DNA of 64,000 bases from Gliomastix tumulicola. Its lineage: Eukaryota > Ascomycota > Sordariomycetes > Hypocreales > Bionectriaceae. This document shows positions 12,082 to 23,836 of this stretch, piece after piece. Within the stretch, counting starts at the first letter, position 1, and every line of letters begins with the position of its first letter. A program made the translations under genes and the position numbers. The DNA is taken from assembly GCA_001599755.1 (NCBI GenBank), contig BCHX01000004.1, positions 4,216,001 through 4,280,000 of the forward strand. The letters run 5' to 3'. Under the pieces are notes generated by a model, which did no database searches, was not told the origin of the DNA, and saw nothing but the letters and a program-made list of their open reading frames with translations.

Positions 12082-14306
12082 AGCTGGAGGAGCTATGACA
12101 GCAAGCTCGGGATGAGACGCTTGGTGATTCTACTTCCTGCTCGAATGTCTGACAAGACAGAGAGGTGATGGGGAAACAAAAGGAGATGCAAAGAGACCAA
12201 GACACAGCAAGGCCAGGTAGGAGCTTATGAGAGGAGCGGAGAGAGAGGAGAGGGATCCAAAGTTCCGTGAACTAAGGTAGCTCCATGCAGGCCTCTTAAG
12301 AGGGGTCCCCGTCTGGTCTTGTACTTCACCCCTCCCCGTTGACGAGATGGATGAGGGGGAAAGTTGATGGGGGAGCGTTTCCCACGCATTGGGCTTGCCA
12401 ATGGACCTGGATGGACATCCCACCGCCGCCCCCAACAAGACCTCATCACATGGCAGAGTCAACCCAAGCCACAACCCAGAGCATAATGCCACAGTCGCAG
12501 ACCCTAGAATAGAACTAGAAGCCATATTCGGTCGATGGTGTGCGAGTGCCAAGTGGCGGCCAGCGACTTGCAGAAGGCCGAGTGCGGGGCTCGAATCAGA
12601 CGGTCCAGCTGATGAGGGGCTTTTTGCGATAAATGATAGATGATAAAAAAAATGTCGCGATAAGGCGATGGAGGGGGGTCGCATCCCGAGTCCATTGGTG
12701 GCCTCTCCCTGCAGTCATGCGTCCCATGACGAATGACGAATGACAAGGAGACCAAAAGAAGCATACGGCATGCAGCAGGAGCAATGCGCATGCAACGGGG
12801 GACAAGGCTCGGCAATACCTCAGTGATGCTGCTGTTGTCCGGCCGTGATCTCGCATCGCATCTGGCCCGTGTGTGTAATGAACCATCTGCAACCCACTCT
12901 GTGCTACTTTAGCAACGTCGCCGGCCCCTTCTTGGCTTCTGAAGAAATAGAGAGCCAATCATGGCGCCGTCTGTCGACTTCATCTGGTATTTTCCTGCCA
13001 CCGTTGCGTCCACGTGCTGAGTGCTGGGCTAGTGTCCCCCCAACAGGTGCTGCCGACAGCCTCCTCAAACACTTATTGCAACGTGCCGTGTTTGTGCAAC
13101 GGAGATCCCAATATTCACTGTCCGTGGTTATTGGCATTTCACGACAGTGTTTTTGGTGTGTTGGTACCGCTTAGCTGTGCCACCCTCAATTGGCAAGCAT
13201 GCGAATTGCCGTTCGCGCCGCCGGGAAGTGCGGTCGCAAAATACGTGGTCAAGCAGCGGGAAGCATTTTGAGGCTGAGAAAACCGGCGGCTCGTCACACA
13301 AACGGTCGGAGTGTTTGCTTGTCAGCGCGGACACTTGTTCGCCTGCTGATCTTTCCAGGGCTGCAGACAGGAGATCTTATCAATCAGCCAGAGCGGGTAC
13401 GAGGATCGGGTTTGGTGGCGTCGAAAGCGTCCAGGATTTGCCTCAGGCACCAATGCGAGACGAGACCCTCGAATCGTCGAGACAAAAAGGAGCCCTTGGG
13501 AACCCGCAAAGCAGACCCGAATGCTTTGCCGAAGTATCCTACTGTTTGTTAGATAGCGCCGGGAATGCAGCCCACTGACAACCATTTTCTGGAAGGTCGC
13601 TGCATGTAGGAGTCATCGTACGATCGGCTCCCAATCGTATGAGCGATGGAAGCGACGCTAAAGACCCAAAAACCAGCCCGCGAAAATCATGTCACTTGCT
13701 CTTGGAGGGTGGCCGGCATTTGCAGGGTTGCAACTTCCTCATTTTGGCGCAGTGACATGCACGAGTCCCTCGATTTGAAGTACCGCTACTTTAGAACTTT
13801 AATTTTATGCGATAAGATACTCTGGGTCTCGCCTCAAACACACCACCAGAAAAGTACCGACTCCGCAATCCTCGACTCTCCCCAGGTACCGCGCCCCTAG
13901 TTTGTCAGGGGCTTTTTCTGGCCACTTCAAGGGCGAACAGTTTCTCCGCCCAAACCACAGCGCACTGAGTCCACCAAAGCCGTTCCCACAGCCAGCCCAC
14001 AGCGCTTGCCCACAGCGCAACTCCCTTCCCCCAGCGTTCACAGACAATCTCCAAACCAGGCCCGACCACTCCTCAAATCACCTGCATCTGATCTCTGATC
14101 TCGGCCTTCCATCACACTCGCCTGTCAGCGTCGTGCACGTAGGCGATCGCCACGGCTTTGTCATAATTAACCGCAGGCCCGACCTTTGATTTTTCTCACT
14201 CCCTTGCCTGTCAAACCACACATCTTTCGGCCCATCGTCATACCCGCACCGATAGGAAGCTCTTACCACATGGGCTGGTCGCATGTAGCGACGCAATCTG
14301 CCCACC
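12082..14306. other. divergent intergenic region between the phosphatase-like gene and the histone demethylase gene
   Basis: About 2.2 kb serving two divergent genes. It contains only short overlapping open frames (up to 184 codons on the minus strand) without recognisable domains. The last 300 bp before 14307 are rich in CCA/CAC words and probably form the 5' leader of the demethylase. No tRNA or repeat was seen. Confidence 0.55.
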
Positions 14307-17300
14307 ATGTCGTCTGCACCCGCACTCCCGGCTGAGCATGCGAGCGCTCCTCCTGCCCCCGAGTACTTCAATGGGGACCAGGCCAAGCGGGCGTCGCCGG
14401 CATTCCTGCACTCGCCGCCTGATAGCAACAATGCGCACAAGTCCGATGCCACCGATTCCGAGTTGAGCGACCTCGACGAGGAGCCCCTTCTCCCCGACGT
14501 CGACCACGCCTCGAGTCCGCCGCCTCCCCCCCAGGAGCCCGAGAAGCCTGAGCCGCTGCGCAAGGACGAATTGGAGGCAGACACACAGGATGAAGACATC
14601 GGCGAGGTTCTCCCCGACCACTGGTCCGGTGCGGTCGCCGTTTTCAAGCCGACCATGCACCAGTTCAAAGACTTCAAGCGCTTCGTACGTCGGACTCCTA
14701 CCCGAACTCGACAAACCAATTGCCCGTCGCAGAAATATCGCTGACACTCTATAACAACAGATGGACAAAGTCAACTCATACGGCATGAAGTCCGGCATCA
14801 TCAAGATCATCCCGCCACCCGAATGGAAGGACAAGCAGCCTCCCTTGGACGACCTCGTCAAGGGCGTTCGTGTTCGCGAACCGATCAAGCAAGACATCAT
14901 GGGCTCCAATGGTACCTATCGCCAGGTCAACATCCTCCACGGCCGATCATACAACGTCCCCCAGTGGCGACAGCTTTGCGACCAGAGCGAGCACCAGCCT
15001 CCTGCTCGACGAGGCGAACGACGAGCGAACGCAGAGAAACCTAAGCCCCCGAGACGGCCGGCTGCCCCGAAAACAGCAGATCCTTCTACCCCTAAGAAGC
15101 GTGGGAGGAAGGCCGCCAAGAAGAAAGGGCGAAACGGCCGGAAGACTGCGGACGAGGATCGGCCTATGACGCCCGTCTCCCCGAAGCCGGAAGAGAAGGA
15201 GGCCGAGGAGGCAGAGGGCGATGTGGTCAACACCGTGGAGCATGATACGGATACCGATGCGCCGGCTGGCCCCCGTCGAATGGGGGCCGTTCAGCCGGCA
15301 AAGACCAAGACCCAGTCGGTGTCGGCTCGTCGGAAGTACAGCAAACGGGAGGGTTCGGCAATGATCGATGAAGCAGCCTTCAGAGACTTCGATTACAAGA
15401 TGGACATCACAGACTATACTCCCGAACGGTGCGAGGAACTGGAAAGGGCGTATTGGAAGACGCTGACGTATGCTCCTCCGCTGTACGGAGCAGACATGAT
15501 GGGCACTCTCTTCGATGACCGCACCGAGACGTGGAATCTGAACAAGCTCCCCAACTTGCTGGATGTTCTTGGAACCAAGATTCCTGGCGTGAACACAGCC
15601 TACCTGTACTTCGGGATGTGGAAGGCAACCTTTGCCTGGCATCTTGAGGATGTGGACCTCTACAGCATCAACTACGTCCATTTCGGAGCCCCGAAGCAAT
15701 GGTACAGCATATCACAAGCCGATGCACGCCGATTCGAGACAGCTATGAAGAGTATCTGGCCCGCGGACGCAAAGGCTTGCAGCCAGTTCTTGAGACACAA
15801 AGGATATCTGATCTCCCCCCAGCACTTGCTTCAAAACTACGGCATCAAGGTCAACAAGGTGGTCTCGTATCCCGGCGAGTTTGTCGTGACTTTCCCCTAC
15901 GGATACCACTCTGGGTATAATCTGGGGTACAACTGTGCCGAGGCCGTCAACTTTGGCCTGGAACCCTGGCTGGAGATGGGCAAAATTGCCAAACGATGCG
16001 AATGCGCCGAAGCTCAAGACAGCGTCTGGATTAATGTTTACGAGATCGAGCGAAAGCTTAGAGGCGAAGAGACTGAATACGAGGAAACCGACGAGGAAGA
16101 AGAGGACGAGGATGAGGAGGGCGAAGGTGACGAGTCAGGATTGCCCTCACCACCTTCTAGTCACGGGGTAAAGATCAACGTGTCAAGTCGGAAGAGAAAG
16201 CGTGATCGCAACGAGAAGGCCCCCAAGGTCAAGGTCAAGAAGATCAAGTTACGCCTAAAGATGACCCGGGCCGAGCCTCCCTGCGCTCTTTGCCCCAACG
16301 AGATCTCCTCTATGGACCTTCTCCCTACCGACGACGATCGCAAAGTCCATCGGGTCTGCGCTCTTTATCTGCCGGAAACTTACATAGATGAAGTTGACGG
16401 CAATGAGGTAGTGTCGAATGTGTCCGGAGTGCACAAGGACCGCACCGAACTCAAGTGCTTGTACTGTCGCTCCAAGCGTGGAGCATGCTTTCAGTGCTCG
16501 CACAACAAATGCACGAGGGCTTACCACGCAACCTGTGCGGCGGCGGCCGGCGTCTTCATCGAGGAAGGAGAAGTGCCTGTCTATGGTGAAGACCAGACCG
16601 AGTACAAGGAGCAAGCTTTTCAGTTCAGCTGTCGTTTCCATCGTACCAAGCGAGAGAGGAAGCTGGATGGTGACGCTCTCGAAGACGACTCACGAATCAA
16701 GGAGGCGGCACGTGCCCTCCAGAAGGGTGCTGTTTGCCAATTCCAGTATCACAAGGGAGATATCTTTGCCGGAGTTGTCGTTGAGAATCAGCTGGATGAA
16801 CAGATGCTGCGCGTCGACCTTCTGCCTCATGGTGAGCGGTTTGAAGTGGAGTGGAAGTGGCTTCTGCTACCAGATCCATCTGATTATCACCTACCCAAGG
16901 CGTCGCCAAATGCTATCCCGCTCCCGAGCTCGCGCAAAGCTAAGGACAAGCTCAACGCGAAGCGTTCTGCTAACGACAAGCCGCGAAAGGATGATCCTTT
17001 CACCGAGGGAACCACATGGGCCGAATTCAACTTGCACGAGGTCGAACGGAACAAGAGCCAGGTCAACGTTGACTTCTCCAAGGCGGATCAGGTTTGGCAT
17101 TACCTTCCGAAACTCTCAACCGATGCTCGGGACAAGTACACCGAAGATCCAGCAAAGATGGTTCACAATCCGAAGAGCACCTTCATAGTCCCGGTTGTGA
17201 AGCCACCCAAGCCCAAGCCTGCTCCCAAGACCAAGCCAAAGCCAGTGTCTTACCCCAAACCGGTACCGCAGACACGGCCCATTCCGCCCCAGTTCCCTAT

Positions 17301-18926
17301 GCAGGGATATCCCACCAGCTACACTGGCATGGGTGCAGCGCCTACGACATGGGCAGCTCCGCGAACGGAAAAGCCTTATGTCTACAAGCCGAGGAAGCCT
17401 GTGGAGCCTAGCTTTGTTGATGAGTCGAGGCAATACACGCAGCAAAGGTTCTCTCTACCGCAGCCCCAAATTGCGATGAACAACTTCCAGCCTCAGCAGC
17501 ACTACCCTCACCAACTCTCTACCGGGTATCCTCAGCCGCGGTTTGAGGCGAGACCAGTGCATAGTGGCAATGTTCAGCAGATGGGTGCACCCCCGTTGGG
17601 ATCAATGCCGCAGTTGAACCACAGGCCAAGTCCAGTGTCGACAATCCCTGCTCAGCAGCCTTCTCAGCAGCCGTCGCAACAGCCTACCCAGCAGCCTGAC
17701 CAGCAAACACTTCCTTTGCAACATACTCAGCACGTTCCGCAAGTCCAGCACGTTCAGCACAATCAGACTGCTCCCAAACCCACCGCATCTGCAAAAGCAC
17801 CTGCCCGTCACACTCATAAGCCCTCATGGCAGATCCACCCCCAGATCTTCCAAAAATACCCCTTCTTCCAGGTTCATCATAACAGGTACGGTGTTTCCTC
17901 TACAGAAGTAATCTATTTGTTGTTGATACTAACTTGCCCATAGGGATGCCTCGAAGTACCGCACTCCATATGCCCCTTGGGGTGGATTCACCAATGGCTA
18001 TGAGGGCGATTTGAGAGCTCACCTGCTAGCGAATTCGAAAGAGTTGCTGCAACGGTCAGCTATTTCGTCTAGACCTCAGTCTCAGTCAGGATATCCGCCA
18101 GCTGGCGGTGCGGCCCATGGGCCTCGTGTTAATTCGGCAGGGTCGCCGACACCCTCCACGCCACAAGTGCCATCCACGGGACAACCAGTTAGCCAGGGGA
18201 CGTCGCCAGCAGCGACTACTCCCAATCTGAATGGCGAGAATCATTCAGCTACGGGTCCCCAGCAGGTGGCGGGCAGCTCTAACGCCTCCAAGTCTAAACC
18301 GGCTCCAGCTCCCAAACCTTACAAGGTCAGCATGACTTGGACTTCAGGGCTTTTCATTCGAATGCTAATTTTAGCCACAGATACCCCCAAAGCAATCCCC
18401 TGTTCCTCTGCCTGCCAACTTCCTGGCAGCAATGACCGCCTCGCCCAGTTTCATGTCCGCTTCACCAAAGCAGTCGCCTCTTGTATCCAATAGACCAGCT
18501 AGCCGCGCCGGCGAGGCGCAGAAAGGCCCAGGGAGCGCCAGTTCACCCTCAGCTTCAACTCCGTCGGGCAGACCGTTTGTCGCGCCCGTCTCGGTACCTA
18601 AATTTACCGGGATGACGCCTCACCAGGCTGCTGCGAAGGCAAGCTTTACGGGACCGCCTCCTTCAACGCCAGAGAATGCCTTAGGGATCATTCGCCCTAG
18701 CTCAGCCCATGTGTCGCCCGGCGCCATCCCTCCGACAAAACATGTGTCCTTCGCGCCTTGCGAAACGGGATCTGTCGAAACTAGCCTCGCTGTCCAACAC
18801 GCTGCTTCTAGGTCGCAAGTCGACGACGCAGCTGCACCGCAGGAGTTCCCAGATGTCCCTGGAAGTGAATCTATGGAGTTCATGGAGCGGATGATGGCGA
18901 ACCTCCGACGAGTTGTGCAAGACTAA
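14307..18926 (+). CDS. KDM4/JHDM3-type histone lysine demethylase (JmjN-JmjC-extended PHD)
   Basis: Four exons: 14307-14684, 14761-17885, 17944-18325, 18381-18926 (1476 aa). JmjN spans about residues 112-150 (FKPTMHQFKDFKRF joined across intron 1 to MDKVNSYGMKSGIIKI). JmjC spans about 380-540 with the Fe(II) ligands H420 and E422 (FAWHLEDVD) and H509 (YHSGYNLGYNCAEAVNF). After an acidic then basic linker, a C4HC3-type extended PHD/zinc knuckle (CALCPNEI, HRVCALYLPE, CLYCRSK, CFQCSHNKC, YHATCA, CRFH) lies at about 631-770, then a Tudor-like stretch and a long Pro/Gln-rich tail. Family knowledge: KDM4 enzymes remove methyl groups from H3K9/H3K36 in the nucleus; Aspergillus KdmA is a likely relative. 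A basic KKRGRKAAKKKGR segment between JmjN and JmjC resembles an AT-hook or NLS. All catalytic residues are intact. Confidence 0.93.
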
Positions 18927-19834
18927 CATGCATGACTCAACAACATTTTTATCGAATTCGATTCGTTCTTTTTCTTGATCACGAAGGCGTGGGTTCGGAA
19001 TGGGCTTCACTATAATGACACGTGTACAGATTACTTCTCTTTCTCTTTGCCTTTCTTCTTTTTCTTCTTCTTATTTCTTTTTAGTTATCTGTCTTTTACA
19101 GTTTTGGTCGGTGCATTTGTGGGTTGTTTGAGACGCAGCGGACTGGGACTGCGATGCAAAGAAGGTCAAGAATGCGTTGATGTGCTGCTTTGATGCTGCA
19201 TAGGCTTCTTAAGCCGGTTTGGGGAGGCGGTTTGGTTTGGCGTTCAGAGTCTAGAAGGTGCGGGTAGGGCAGACATCTGTGGCCCGCTTCGTCTTTTCTC
19301 TCCCTCTTTTCTTTTGAGATTTCAATGGGCGGGAAACTTTGTATGATATTTCAGGGACAGGTGCGAACGGCGGGCGGCGGATTGTAACAAAAGGTTAGCA
19401 ACTTTACGAGTCAATGGAGAATGCAGACATTTTGTACGACGTGCCTCGGGGCGGGTACCTGCAGAACAGTTAGTTGTGGCCGCTTCTATTTTTCTTCCCC
19501 TGTTCTTCTCGAACGGCGCCAGTGCGAGGGGTCGCGAAAACGTATGCACAGCTTCTGAACGCCACTGTAAGCCCTGTTGAATGCAGCACCCAGGTTGGAA
19601 CTACCATTTCTTCCAGCCACGTTCACTAGCACCTCGTTTGCACTCGCCATTTGCACCCGCACTGACAGTATATGTAGCGTCGGCCCCCTTCCTCGCCTTG
19701 GAGATGATGCGAAATCACCATCTCACCGCCTTCCTCCCACCCCACGAAACCAAACTGCGTTTATCTTGACCAAGGCATTGTCTCTTCATCTCAACCTAAA
19801 CCTGCTCGATCGCGCTTTTTCAACGACCTTTACA
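18927..19834. other. intergenic region with pyrimidine-rich tract
   Basis: About 900 bp between the demethylase and the kinase. A strong T/C-rich run at about 19032-19085 (TTCTCTTTCTC-type repeats) lies in the expected 3' region of the demethylase. No RNA gene is visible. Confidence 0.55.
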
Positions 19835-21034
19835 ATGCCCTCGACCAGCATTGCCAACACAACCGGTTGGGACGACATCAGCCCAGTGGACGGATGGAAC
19901 AGCGAACCTGCTGAAGCCTCCTCGTGGGGGAAGGACGTGGCCGCTATAACCTCGTCGCGAAATGATGAGCCAGGTGAGCCAGAGATCAAGCCACTGACGC
20001 ACCGGCAGAAGCTGTTCAGCAAGTATATTAACGAATTTCCAGCTGACCTCTGCTGGACGGCAGAGGACGACTGCTATTCTCCCGTGTCGCAACCCACACC
20101 CGATTCCTCCTCCTCCTCGTCTAATCGCTGCGTCCGCGGCCGGCAGCTCGGCGGCGGCGGCTTCGGGCGCGTTTTCAAGGTGCTACGCGAGAGCGACGGC
20201 GCGGTCGTCGCGGGCAAGACGTGCAAGGATCTGTCCAAGCTCGCCGAGGAGGCCGAGGCGCTCAAGAGGCACGCGCACCCGCACATCCTGAGATACGAGG
20301 GCATGTACGAGGATCCGGAGTACCCCGGCGACAACATGCTGCTCACGGAGCTGTGTGCGGGCGGCAGTCTGCAGGGGATGGTGGACAGTCATCGGTTCGG
20401 GATGGATGCCAGGCAGGTGCTGCGCATTGTGTCGCAGGTCGCGGGTGCGCTGGACCACCTGCACTCACGCGGGTTCTTCCACTCGGATGTCAAACCCCAG
20501 AACATCTTTATCCGGTCGCGACTACCAATAGATGCCGTGCTGGGCGACTGCGCCGATATCCATCCGGTGAAGGGTTACGATGGCCCGCTGTTCGGGACGA
20601 TGCAGTATCATTCGCCGGAGATCTGGCAGCGCAAGGGACATACTGGCGCTGCGGACGATATCTGGGCGCTGGGCGTATCACTGCTCGCCATGTGCGGGCA
20701 GCTGCCGCGAGTCGAGTGCGCGGAGCTCAAGGGCAAAAACCACGACAACAACAACAACCATAATCAGAAACGCCGTCGCCAGAAGCCGCTGTTGGCCAAG
20801 TATCCCCAGCAGGTCATCCGGCACGTCGAGGCACTGCAGGAGTTGAATTGGGGACACGGCATCGTACATCTGGCGGCCAGGATGCTAGCCAAGGAGGCCA
20901 AGAACCGCGCGAGCGCCGGGGAGATCTGCAGGCTGGCGACGGAGCTGTTGAGGGAGTATGAGGCCAGGGGGCAGGCCGGCGAGAGTCTCGGTATGCAGTC
21001 GCCTGCGGGCTTTGAGCCCGTGAGCTTCTGGTGA
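19835..21034 (+). CDS. serine/threonine-type protein kinase with divergent catalytic motifs
   Basis: One exon, 399 aa. ATG at 19835 in a good context (tacaATGcc) is the first ATG in the frame; upstream codons in frame carry no ATG. The kinase domain spans about 100-390: glycine loop QLGGGGFGRVF, ATP lysine K128 (VVAGKTCKD), helix-C glutamate in LAEEAEAL, catalytic loop FHSDVKPQNIF (D218, N223), metal-binding aspartate D238 in GDCADI, and SPEIW in place of APE. The HRD arginine is serine and DFG is DCA, so this is a non-RD kinase, but lysine and both aspartates needed for catalysis are present. A low-complexity insert (NNNNHNQKRRRQK) lies in the C-lobe. Substrate and pathway cannot be told from sequence; it belongs to the loosely conserved fungal kinases outside the classic families. 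Confidence 0.88.
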   Translation: MPSTSIANTTGWDDISPVDGWNSEPAEASSWGKDVAAITSSRNDEPGEPEIKPLTHRQKLFSKYINEFPADLCWTAEDDCYSPVSQPTPDSSSSSSNRCVRGRQLGGGGFGRVFKVLRESDGAVVAGKTCKDLSKLAEEAEALKRHAHPHILRYEGMYEDPEYPGDNMLLTELCAGGSLQGMVDSHRFGMDARQVLRIVSQVAGALDHLHSRGFFHSDVKPQNIFIRSRLPIDAVLGDCADIHPVKGYDGPLFGTMQYHSPEIWQRKGHTGAADDIWALGVSLLAMCGQLPRVECAELKGKNHDNNNNHNQKRRRQKPLLAKYPQQVIRHVEALQELNWGHGIVHLAARMLAKEAKNRASAGEICRLATELLREYEARGQAGESLGMQSPAGFEPVSFW

Positions 21035-21547
21035 TGGACCGACTCGGCAGACAATTTCACGAGAAGGATAGCAAAAGGAATAAATTGACGAAAGATTTTG
21101 TGCTCAACATCTGGACAGAAGGGTCAAGGCGTTCGGGGGGCTTCTAATTGACATCCGATTTTCGAGGCTGTCTGTATGAATTGGATGCCATATGCAGTGG
21201 CTGTGACAATTGCATTCTCCCTAATTCAGAATGTACCGTGTGACATGACAATCGCATTAAGGTATTGAAGCATCTGGTAAAAGGGTTGTATGTGACACCG
21301 TGAATGATTGAATGAACGAAACAAGGATGAAGTCGGCGTGGTCTCATGTCTTAGTCATCCGTTGATAGCCGTATTTTGCATGGGCGATGTCGCAATCGGC
21401 CACTATTTTGAATCACACGCCCTAATAAAGCACTCGTCCGACTGGAACCGGCTCCCCTCTTTGCAGCCTGCCTTCCCTCATCTATTTCAGCGTTGGAGAA
21501 GCATAGTGCGGTATCGGAGCGTCTGGCATCAACACCCTCAGACTCCA
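21035..21547. other. intergenic region upstream of the aminotransferase gene
   Basis: About 510 bp. No TATA box, repeat or RNA gene seen. The frame leading into the aminotransferase is open from about 21308, but its codons show no conserved protein before MSLTT. Confidence 0.55.
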
Positions 21548-23018
21548 ATGTCTCTCACGACACCGTCGGCCATCCTCAGAACGACGTCGCTGGCCACCCG
21601 CACCACTGTTAGTCTTACAGCCGCAGCAGCAGTATCAGCAGCCGCCCGCAGGCACCTTCACTCCTCGCCGCCCACCATGAGCCTGAGCGATAAGCTGAAG
21701 CCCGCCGCCCGCGTGTCCGGGCAGAGGAAGGATGTCTGGTCCATTATCAACGAGGCCGCCGCGGCGTCGCCCAAGCAGCCTATCGTGAACATGGGCCAGG
21801 GCTTCTTCGGGTACAACCCGCCCAAGTTCATCCTCGACGCCGCCAAGGATGCGCTGGACCGCGTCGACTGCAACCAGTACTCGCCCACCAAGGGGCGGCC
21901 CCGGCTCAAGAAGGCCATCGCGGATGCGTACTCGCCCTTCTGGGGGCGGCAGCTCGACCCGGAGACCGAGGTGACCATCACCACGGGCGCGAACGAGGGC
22001 ATGCTGAGCGCGTTCATGGCATTCATCGAGCCCGGGGACGAGGTCATTGTGTTTGAGCCGTTCTTTGACCAGTATATCAGCAACATTGAGATGCCGGGCG
22101 GCAAGATTGTCTATGTGCCTATGCACCCGCCGGCATCGGGCGCAACGACGACGTCGTCGGCTGGGGAGTGGACAATCGACTTTGATGAGCTGGAGAGGGC
22201 TATTACTCCCAAGACCAAGATGATTGTCCTTAACACTCCTCGTGAGTACTCATAAACTACGCTTGTTCGGATACATGGAATGGATTCACTGATTACCTAT
22301 GCTCCTAGACAACCCCGTCGGGAAGGTCTACTCAAAAGACGAGCTTCAGAAGATCGGCGACCTCTGCGTCAAGCACCAGATCATCATCCTCTCTGATGAG
22401 GTCTACGACCGTCTCTACTACGTCCCCTTCACCCGCATCACCACCCTCTCCCCGGAGATCGAGCGCCTCACCATCACCGTCGGCTCCGCGGGCAAGAACT
22501 TCTACGCCACGGGCTGGCGCGTCGGTTGGCTCATGGGCCCCGCGCACCTCATCCAGCACGTCTCGGCCGCCCACACGCGCATCTGCTTCTCGTCCGTCTC
22601 GCCGCTCCAGGAGGCCTGCGCCGTGGGCTTCGAGCGCGCCGACGCCGAGGGCTTCTGGGATGAGACGATCCGCGACATGAAGGGCAAGATGGACCGCTTC
22701 AACCAGATCTGGGACGAGCTCGGCATGCCCTACTCCGAGCCCGAGGGCGGCTACTTCGTGCTCGTCAACATGGCCAAGGTGAAGCTGCCCGAGGACTACC
22801 CCTTCCCGCCGCACGTGGCGTCGCGGCCGCGCGACTTCAAGCTAGCGTGGTTCCTCATCCAGGAGCTGGGCGTGGCGGCCATCCCGCCGACGGAGTTCTA
22901 CACGGACAAGAATGCGTACCTGGCCGAGGACTACATCCGGTTTGCGGTGTGCAAGAATGACGATGTGCTGGAGGATGCCAAGGAGAGGCTCAGGGGGCTG
23001 AAGAAGTATCTTCAGTAA
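21548..23018 (+). CDS. kynurenine-type aminotransferase (PLP fold type I), mitochondrial and possibly cytosolic
   Basis: Two exons, 21548-22241 and 22309-23018 (467 aa). Residues 1-43 form a typical mitochondrial presequence: no acids, many Thr/Ser/Ala and several Arg (RTTSLATRT, ARRHLHSS). The enzyme starts at M44 (MSLSDKLKPA). Motifs: GQGFFGYNPP, YSPTKGRPRLKKAIA, the split motif NTP-HNPVGKVYS across the intron, SDEVYDRLYY with the PLP-ring aspartate D261, and SAGKNFYATGWRVGW with Schiff-base lysine K294; an arginine in RFAVCKND near the end probably binds the substrate carboxylate. The best family match is yeast Bna3/kynurenine aminotransferase (kynurenine to kynurenic acid); related cysteine-conjugate beta-lyase activity is possible. 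The second ATG (21677) has a better context (caccATG) than the first, which suggests leaky scanning and a second, cytosolic form. Confidence 0.92.
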
Positions 23019-23836
23019 CGGATTAGACAAAAACAAAATGAAAGACTAAGGTAAGCTAGATAAAGGTAGAGCGAACCGCTACGACGCATCCAACCAGCCA
23101 GTAGCCAAGCAGGCGATTCTCCTTTGTCTTGAGCTGTGAGTTCTGTCGTCCCGCCCCCCAGCCGAATAATAATGGCCACGAGATCCGGCAGTTGAATCAT
23201 CATACGCAAGTCCCATCTTCCATCTATCCAATCTCCCGTTCCCCTAGATTCAGGGATCTCAACCATTTTTTTTTTATCGAGATCCCCCGTGCTGAGCATT
23301 GGCCAATCTGTGAATGGTGGAAGCTGCCGATGGCGGGGTGCATTCACTGAAGACGGAGCCGGCCGAGGCAAAGCGGGGTGAGTTTGATGGTGGGGTGAAT
23401 CAGTGATAACGCCCTGTGTAAACTCTTATCGGGGTGCCAGTCTTGCCCCCAATATTGCCTGACTGACGGTTAGGTTTGCGGCCAATTCACACACCCAGGT
23501 CTGATGTATATCGCCAGTCACTGCCGCTTCGGTCTAGCTTCCCTAGCGGTATCAGTGCTCACCTGCACTCCAGCAAGCAAGAGTCGCCACGGCCTCTTAA
23601 ACCCACGACGACTGCCCTTCCATTTCCAGCAGTTGATCTGTAATCATCTCTTCTCTTGATGCTGGCGTCCTTCTGCTTTGTTCCTCCATAGCTGTGAGGC
23701 CCTTACCAGTCATCCGTCCAATCGAGAACCATACAAGAGAAGCCTACGTTCCACTTCTACCACGTGCCCATCACTTGCACAGAGTCTACAGGTCGGATCT
23801 CTATTTCGCCCTAGGTCTGGGGACCTGGAATCCAGC
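23019..23836. other. promoter region of xanthine dehydrogenase
   Basis: About 820 bp. Several GATA/TATC words are present (for example near 23427), as expected for a nitrogen-catabolite gene under a GATA factor, but their number is not clearly above chance. No CGG-N6-CCG site for a UaY-type activator was recognised by eye. Confidence 0.4.

Noticed and set aside
12130..12684. 184-codon minus-strand frame upstream of the phosphatase-like gene
   Set aside because: No signal or domain; it lies in a promoter region and overlaps other short frames.
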